NCBI RefSeq assembly: GCF_030818895.1
Contig: NZ_JAUTBA010000001.1
Span: forward strand, 930,001-994,000
Length of the DNA: 64,000 nucleotides
Source: Sphingobacterium zeae
GTDB taxonomy: Bacteria > Bacteroidota > Bacteroidia > Sphingobacteriales > Sphingobacteriaceae
Direction: 5' to 3'
Part shown: positions 59,458-64,000 of the stretch, in pieces
Layout of the letters: each line of letters opens with the position of its first letter
Numbering within the stretch: position 1 is the stretch's first letter
Program-made: the position numbers and the translations under genes
Notes under the pieces: generated by a model
Database searches by the model: none
What the model was told of the DNA's origin: nothing
The model's input: only the letters and a program-made list of their open reading frames with translations

Positions 59458-61782
59458 ATGATGATTGAAAAACGTATTATAGGCATTATATTCCTAGTAG
59501 CAACCTTCTTAAATCCAGCCTGGGCGCAAGAGTTCAACTGGAAGGACTACAATGTAACTTGGTCCAGGCAAAGCAAGAATTCATCTGAATCCATGCCTGT
59601 AGGAGGTGGAGATATTGGATTGAACGTGTGGATGGAGAACGGTGAACTACTTGTGTATTTAGGGAAGACCGGGGCATTTGACGAGAACAATACCCTGTTG
59701 AAGCTTGGCCGTATTCGACTTCGTCTCTATCCCAACCCGTTTTTGGACGGAAAATTTCAACAGGAATTGCAGTTGGAAAAGGGACACATTGTTCTGAAAG
59801 GGGAGAACAGAGGAGTGAAGGCTGAAATATTGGTTTGGGTGGATGTTTTCAATCCTAATGTCCATCTTGAAGTGAGCAGCAACCGGAAGGTTAAGGTGGA
59901 AGCGGCTTACGAAAACTGGCGCTTTCAGGATCTTTTTCCAAAGAAAAAGGAAAACAATGCAAACTCTTGGAAATGGGCACCTCCAAAACCGGTAGTGACG
60001 CCTAAAGATCAGATTGCAGCAACAGCAAACCGTGTTATTTTTTATCATCAAAATCAAGATACCACTGCATTTGATTTTGTCGTAGACCAACAAGGCTTGA
60101 CAACAATCAAAGATTCATTATATAATCCCCTGCAAAGCCTAATTTCAGGGGGACTTTTAAAAGGAGAAGATTTTGTATACGCCGGTGAGCGTGCCGGAAC
60201 CTATATGAATACACCATATCAAGCTTGGGTACTCGAAAGTAAAGCCGCAAAAACCAATCATGCACTTCAAGTTACGCTTCACGTAGGACAGCAAGCAGAC
60301 CTAAAGCACTGGAAAGCGGAACTGGAAGATCTGGCTACGCCCAAACCTAGCTTTGTGTCGCTCAAACGGGCGACGGAATCCTGGTGGAAATCTTTTTGGG
60401 ATAGAAGTCATATCGTTATCCAGCCTGGCTTAAAAGATCCCCATAATGAAGCTTGGCAAGTCGGCCGAAACTATCAGTTGTTTCGATTTATGCTAGCTTG
60501 TAATGCTTACGGAGATTATCCAACAAAATTTAATGGCGGTTTATTTACCTACGATCCTGTCACGATCGATAGTACGTTTACGTTCACACCGGATTTTCGG
60601 AATTGGGGTGGAGGTACCCATACCGCACAAAATCAGCGCTTAGTGTATTGGCCATTATTGAAGAGCGGTGATTTTGATCTAATGCCGGCGCAGTTTAAGT
60701 TTTATCAACGCCTTTTGAAGAATGCCGAATGGCGATCCAAATTTTATTGGGGGCACGCTGGTGCAAGTTTTACAGAACAGATCGAAAATTTTGGTTTACC
60801 CAATCCTGCTGAATACAATTGGAAACGGCCCAAAGATTTTGATAAGGGCCTCGAATATAATGCCTGGCTGGAATACGAGTGGGATACGGTGCTGGAGTTC
60901 TGCATGATGATACTGGAAACAGAACGTTATAATAAGTCCGATATTCAGACTTACATTCCGTTGATAGAAAGTTGTCTGCGTTTTTTTGATGAGCATTATC
61001 AATACCGGGCTCGGCAACGGGGTAGCAAGGTATTGGATGATGCAGGTCATCTTGTACTATATCCTGGCTCTTCTGCGGAAACCTATAAAATGGCCTATAA
61101 TTCGGCAAGTACAATTGCTGCTTTACAGCAGGTGACCAAAGGATTGCTGGCATTGCCCAAGGGGTATATCAACGCTGAGTCGCGTGGTTATTTTCAGGGG
61201 TTTTTAACCAGAATCCCACCTTTGCCACAGCGTGAAGTTGCAGGCAGAAAAATGCTGGCTCCAGCCCAGCTATGGGCCCGGATCAACAATACCGAATCCC
61301 CGCAGCTCTATCCTGTATATCCTTGGGGAATTTATGGTATCGGTAAAGCAGATATCGATATTGCCCTCAATACGTACACCTATGATCCCGATGTGCTTAA
61401 ATTCAAAAGCCATGTTGGCTGGAAGCAGCATAATATCTTTGCTGCACGCCTTGGGTTGACCGACGAAGCGAAGCAACTGATCCTCTCGAAACTAAAAAAT
61501 GCAGAACGGCGATTCCCCACCTTTTGGGGGCCAGGGTTTGATTGGGTTCCGGATCATAACTGGGGTGGTTCGGGCATGATCGGCTTGCAGGAAATGCTTT
61601 TGCAGGTAACAGATGATAAAATTTATCTTTTTCCAGCTTGGCCCAAAGATTGGAATGTGGATTTTAAACTACATGCGCCGGGGCAGACTACCGTTGAAGG
61701 AAGATTAAAGGACGGTCAATTATTGGAGCTAAAAGTTTTTCCAAAAGAAAGAGAAGCGGCAATTGTCAACCTATTGCAATAG
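59458..61782 (+). CDS. DUF5703-family exported protein, probable (alpha/alpha)6-barrel glycosidase
   Basis: This 774-residue protein has a signal peptide ending WAQ at about residue 24. The N-terminal beta-domain opens YNVTWSRQSKNSSESMPVGGGDIGLNVW, reminiscent of the GH95 start (small-residue/gly-rich PIGNGxLG), followed by a helical toroid with ACNAYGDYPTKFNGGLFTYDP, WKSFWDRSHI and WGPGFDWVPDHNWGGSGMIGLQEML. This is the DUF5703 family found in Bacteroidota glycan loci. A GH95-like role, for example alpha-L-galactosidase or fucosidase, is an inference from fold only. It is the last gene before a strong terminator, closing the enzyme block. Confidence 0.75.
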   Translation: MMIEKRIIGIIFLVATFLNPAWAQEFNWKDYNVTWSRQSKNSSESMPVGGGDIGLNVWMENGELLVYLGKTGAFDENNTLLKLGRIRLRLYPNPFLDGKFQQELQLEKGHIVLKGENRGVKAEILVWVDVFNPNVHLEVSSNRKVKVEAAYENWRFQDLFPKKKENNANSWKWAPPKPVVTPKDQIAATANRVIFYHQNQDTTAFDFVVDQQGLTTIKDSLYNPLQSLISGGLLKGEDFVYAGERAGTYMNTPYQAWVLESKAAKTNHALQVTLHVGQQADLKHWKAELEDLATPKPSFVSLKRATESWWKSFWDRSHIVIQPGLKDPHNEAWQVGRNYQLFRFMLACNAYGDYPTKFNGGLFTYDPVTIDSTFTFTPDFRNWGGGTHTAQNQRLVYWPLLKSGDFDLMPAQFKFYQRLLKNAEWRSKFYWGHAGASFTEQIENFGLPNPAEYNWKRPKDFDKGLEYNAWLEYEWDTVLEFCMMILETERYNKSDIQTYIPLIESCLRFFDEHYQYRARQRGSKVLDDAGHLVLYPGSSAETYKMAYNSASTIAALQQVTKGLLALPKGYINAESRGYFQGFLTRIPPLPQREVAGRKMLAPAQLWARINNTESPQLYPVYPWGIYGIGKADIDIALNTYTYDPDVLKFKSHVGWKQHNIFAARLGLTDEAKQLILSKLKNAERRFPTFWGPGFDWVPDHNWGGSGMIGLQEMLLQVTDDKIYLFPAWPKDWNVDFKLHAPGQTTVEGRLKDGQLLELKVFPKEREAAIVNLLQ

Positions 61783-61789
61783 CCGCTTC
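61753..61789 (+). repeat. Inverted repeat overlapping the end of the DUF5703 gene
   Basis: GAAGCGGCAATTG (61753-61765) and CAATAGCCGCTTC (61777-61789) pair over 12 of 13 bases around an 11-base loop. It includes the stop codon at 61780-61782. Without a T-run it is more likely an RNA 3'-end stabilising hairpin than a terminator. Confidence 0.45.
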
Positions 61790-61918
61790 GAAATTGTTAG
61801 CGAAACAACATCGCGAATTAACCCATTGTAACCATTAAATCGAGCGCTGAAAAATAAGAAAATAGACGTTTGATGCCTTGACTCCTAGGTCAATACACGC
61901 GATGTCTAAAATATTAAT

Positions 61919-61960
61919 AAAGGGGCTATCCAAGAAGATCGGATAGCCCCTTTTGTTTTT
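61919..61960 (+). terminator. Strong intrinsic terminator at the right end of the pectin enzyme block
   Basis: AAAGGGGCTATCC (61919-61931) and GGATAGCCCCTTT (61941-61953) form a perfect 13-bp stem around a 9-base loop, followed by TGTTTTTTTT. This has all features of a Rho-independent terminator and separates the enzyme block from the rhamnose operon. Confidence 0.93.
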
Positions 61961-61981
61961 TTTATACAAAATCGGGTCGTT

Positions 61982-62000
61982 CATAACAGTGCATAACAGT
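61982..62000 (+). promoter_or_regulatory. Tandem 9-bp direct repeat upstream of rhaT, candidate operator
   Basis: CATAACAGT occurs at 61982-61990 and again at 61992-62000, exactly 10 bases apart, so both copies face the same side of the helix. It lies 52 bases before the rhaT start and after the terminator. Such phased direct repeats suit an AraC-type activator. No regulator for rhamnose lies in the window. Confidence 0.45.
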
Positions 62001-62052
62001 TCTGAAAAACCAAAGAATTATCTTAGTTGCTAAGAACCTAAATAACGTTTAT

Positions 62053-63129
62053 ATGAATGCAGTTTTCGGAGTTATATTTCATTTCATAGGCGGATTCGCT
62101 TCTGGAAGTTTTTATGTGCCGTACAAGAAAGTAAAAGGATGGTCCTGGGAATCCATGTGGATTCTAGGCGGACTTTTTTCGTGGATTATTGTTCCGCCCA
62201 TAGCGGCGATGTTGACGATACCCAATTTTATTGAGATTATTAAAAGTGCGAATAACACGATATTAGGTTACACATTTTTGTTTGGTTTGCTTTGGGGCAT
62301 CGGCGGTTTAACTTATGGTCTTGGTGTACGCTATCTTGGAGTATCCTTGGGTAGCAGTATTATTTTGGGCCTGAGTATGGTGTTTGGTTCTTTAATGCCC
62401 AGCATTTATTATTTTTTTAATAAAGCAGAAGGCAAGCATGGCATAGATTATTTTTTTACAACCCAATCCGGTATTTGTATTCTCCTTGGTCTTTTAGTCT
62501 GTGTGCTTGGTGTATATCTATGTGGTAAGGCAGGTGTTTCTAAAGAGAAACATATAACCTCCCTATCTACAGCGAGCAAATCCGATTATAATTTTGGTTT
62601 AGGAATTGTAGTAGCTATTGTTTCAGGGATACTAAGTGCTTGTTTCAATTTCGGTATTGAAGCCGGAAAACCTATGGCCGATGTGGCAAATACATTATGG
62701 AAGTCTGTTAATCCAAACCAAGGCGAATTTCTTTACCAGAATAATGTCACCTACATTGTGATACTTTGGGGCGGGTTTACAACAAACTTCCTATGGTGCC
62801 TTTATTTGTTGATTAAAAACAAAACGTTTTCGGATTATACGAAATCAAAAGCACCGAGAGGCAAGAATTTCCTTTTATGTGCTTTAGCAGGAACCACCTG
62901 GTATTTACAGTTTTTCTTTTACGGTATGGGAGAAAGCCGTCTTGGAAACGGCGCTAGCTCTTGGATCCTACACATGGCCTTTATCATTCTTATTTCCAAT
63001 GCATGGGGCGTAGTGCTCAAGGAATGGAAAGGTGTCGATCGTTCGACGTATCGTTCAATCATAGGAGGAATTCTAACCATTATCATCTCTATTTGCATTG
63101 TAGGGTTTGCGAAGACATTAGAAAATTAA
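62053..63129 (+). CDS. rhaT: L-rhamnose-proton symporter RhaT
   Basis: This 358-residue membrane protein matches RhaT across its length: AVFGVIFHFIGGFASGSFYVPYKKVKGWSWESMWILGG at the start, LTYGLGVRYLGVSLGSSIILGLSMVFGSL, SGILSACFNFGIEAGKPMAD and FFFYGMGESRLGNGASSWILHMAF near the end, with about ten hydrophobic helices. It imports L-rhamnose (and lyxose in E. coli) across the inner membrane with protons. It is preceded by the terminator and the CATAACAGT direct repeat and followed 18 bases later by the aldolase/dehydrogenase gene. The four rhamnosidases to the left supply its substrate. Confidence 0.95.
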   Translation: MNAVFGVIFHFIGGFASGSFYVPYKKVKGWSWESMWILGGLFSWIIVPPIAAMLTIPNFIEIIKSANNTILGYTFLFGLLWGIGGLTYGLGVRYLGVSLGSSIILGLSMVFGSLMPSIYYFFNKAEGKHGIDYFFTTQSGICILLGLLVCVLGVYLCGKAGVSKEKHITSLSTASKSDYNFGLGIVVAIVSGILSACFNFGIEAGKPMADVANTLWKSVNPNQGEFLYQNNVTYIVILWGGFTTNFLWCLYLLIKNKTFSDYTKSKAPRGKNFLLCALAGTTWYLQFFFYGMGESRLGNGASSWILHMAFIILISNAWGVVLKEWKGVDRSTYRSIIGGILTIIISICIVGFAKTLEN

Positions 63130-63147
63130 TATTTAAATATAGAAGCA

Positions 63148-64000
63148 GTGAAAACGTACAAACATGTCAATTATTTATGGGACGATGAGAAAGCTCAGGC
63201 ACTAAGGGGTGATGAAGTAGCTTTGTTATTATATCGTTCAAATATTCTAGGTGCAGATTTAAGAATTACAAATTATGGTGGAGGGAATACATCTTGTAAA
63301 GTAGTGGAAAAAGATCCATTGACGGGAGAAGAAGTAGAGGTGATGTGGATTAAAGGGTCTGGTGGAGATATCGGAACGTTGAAAAAGTCAGGTCTTGCAG
63401 CGCTTTATTTACAACGTCTTCGCAATTTGGAAAATGTCTATCGTGGTCTTGAACATGAAGATGAAATGGTTGAGTTATTTAACCATTGTATCTACGATTT
63501 AGCATCAAAAGCACCTTCTATCGATACACCTTTACATGGGTTTCTGTCGTTTAAACATATAGATCACCTCCATCCAGACGCTGCAATTGCGATTGCTGCG
63601 GCGAAAGATGGAAAGAAGATAACCCAAGAATTGTTTAATGGAACTATAGGATGGGTGGAGTGGCAACGCCCAGGGTTTGACCTAGGTTTGCAGTTGCGTG
63701 CTTGTTTAGAAGAAAACCCAGGTATCCGCGGTATTATGTTGGGCTCACATGGCTTATTTACTTGGGGAGATACGGCTTATGACTGTTATATCAATTCCTT
63801 GGACGTCATCGAAGCTTGTGCGGAATATCTTGAGCAAAACTATGGTAAAAAAGCGCCTGTATTCGGGGGGCAGCAAGTAACTAGTCTCAGCAAGGAAGAA
63901 AGAAATGCACAAGCAGCCAAGCTCGCTCCTGTTTTAAGAGGTTTTTGTTCCAGTGAGCGCCACATGATCGGGCATTTTACAGATGATGAGCGCGTATTGG
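63148..64000 (+). CDS. Bifunctional rhamnulose-1-phosphate aldolase/alcohol dehydrogenase (RhaD-SDR), N-terminal part
   Basis: From the GTG at 63148 an open frame runs to the window end without stop (284 codons); no in-frame ATG lies nearby, so GTG is the likely start. The sequence YLWDDEKAQALRGDEVALLLYRSN and TNYGGGNTSCK, then HGFLSFKHIDHLHPD (His140, His142) and LGSHGLFTWG, matches the class II aldolase half of the fused rhamnulose-1-phosphate aldolase/short-chain dehydrogenase typical of Bacteroidota and Bacilli (RhaE/RhaEW). The dehydrogenase half lies outside the window. It splits rhamnulose-1-phosphate to dihydroxyacetone phosphate and lactaldehyde, and the second domain oxidises lactaldehyde. 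Confidence 0.93.
   Translation, partial: MKTYKHVNYLWDDEKAQALRGDEVALLLYRSNILGADLRITNYGGGNTSCKVVEKDPLTGEEVEVMWIKGSGGDIGTLKKSGLAALYLQRLRNLENVYRGLEHEDEMVELFNHCIYDLASKAPSIDTPLHGFLSFKHIDHLHPDAAIAIAAAKDGKKITQELFNGTIGWVEWQRPGFDLGLQLRACLEENPGIRGIMLGSHGLFTWGDTAYDCYINSLDVIEACAEYLEQNYGKKAPVFGGQQVTSLSKEERNAQAAKLAPVLRGFCSSERHMIGHFTDDERVL

Overview
The window is a long pectin-utilisation locus from a Bacteroidota bacterium, most likely a Sphingobacteriaceae member (Sphingobacterium/Pedobacter type). The indicators are a SusC/SusD pair, a Bacteroidota-type promoter (TTTG / TAnnTTTG), dense TAATG and ATGA stop/start overlaps, many lipoprotein or Sec-type signal peptides on glycan-active enzymes, and a RhaT plus fused RhaD/short-chain-dehydrogenase rhamnose pathway. 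Nearly everything is on the + strand. I saw no rRNA, tRNA, CRISPR array, insertion sequence or integrase.

Layout. 1-3.6 kb: the end of a SusC-like TonB-dependent receptor and a complete SusD-like lipoprotein. 3.7-28.9 kb: a tightly packed run of enzymes: two tandem PL1 pectate lyases, a two-domain beta-helix/barrel protein, a GH140-type apiosidase, GH43, two sialidase-like beta-propellers, an SGNH esterase, GH2, two GH78 rhamnosidases, an alpha/beta-hydrolase esterase with an STN-like N-terminus, an exported sugar-isomerase-like protein and a GH28. 29-35.4 kb: a GH43/117-like propeller, GH2, a decayed SusD tail and a GH141-type beta-helix enzyme. 35.4-38.1 kb: an oxidoreductase and a sodium:solute symporter. 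38.1-46.8 kb: an atypical cytoplasmic module described below. 47-61.8 kb: GH78, LacZ-type GH2, GH106, GH127, a second SGNH esterase and a DUF5703 protein, closed by a strong terminator. 62 kb-end: rhamnose permease RhaT and the start of the bifunctional rhamnulose-1-phosphate aldolase/dehydrogenase.

How it fits together. Pectate lyases and GH28 cut homogalacturonan; GH78, GH106, GH2, GH43, GH127, GH140 and GH141 types strip branched side chains; esterases remove acyl or methyl groups. The joint presence of GH140, GH141, GH127, GH106, GH78, GH2 and GH28 types points to rhamnogalacturonan II or a similarly complex pectin. Released rhamnose would feed the rhaT-rhaD operon at the right end.

The most unusual part is 38.1-46.8 kb. 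An IclR-family regulator diverges from two solute-binding-protein-like genes that lack signal peptides, two paralogous type III (CaiB/BaiF) CoA-transferases, a Gfo/Idh/MocA oxidoreductase, a MaoC-type hydratase and a FucP-like permease. No ABC permease or ATPase accompanies the binding proteins. This looks like an uncharacterised CoA-dependent catabolic system. One binding-protein gene carries an apparent single-base insertion. A perfect 12-bp inverted repeat in the divergent promoter region is a good operator candidate.
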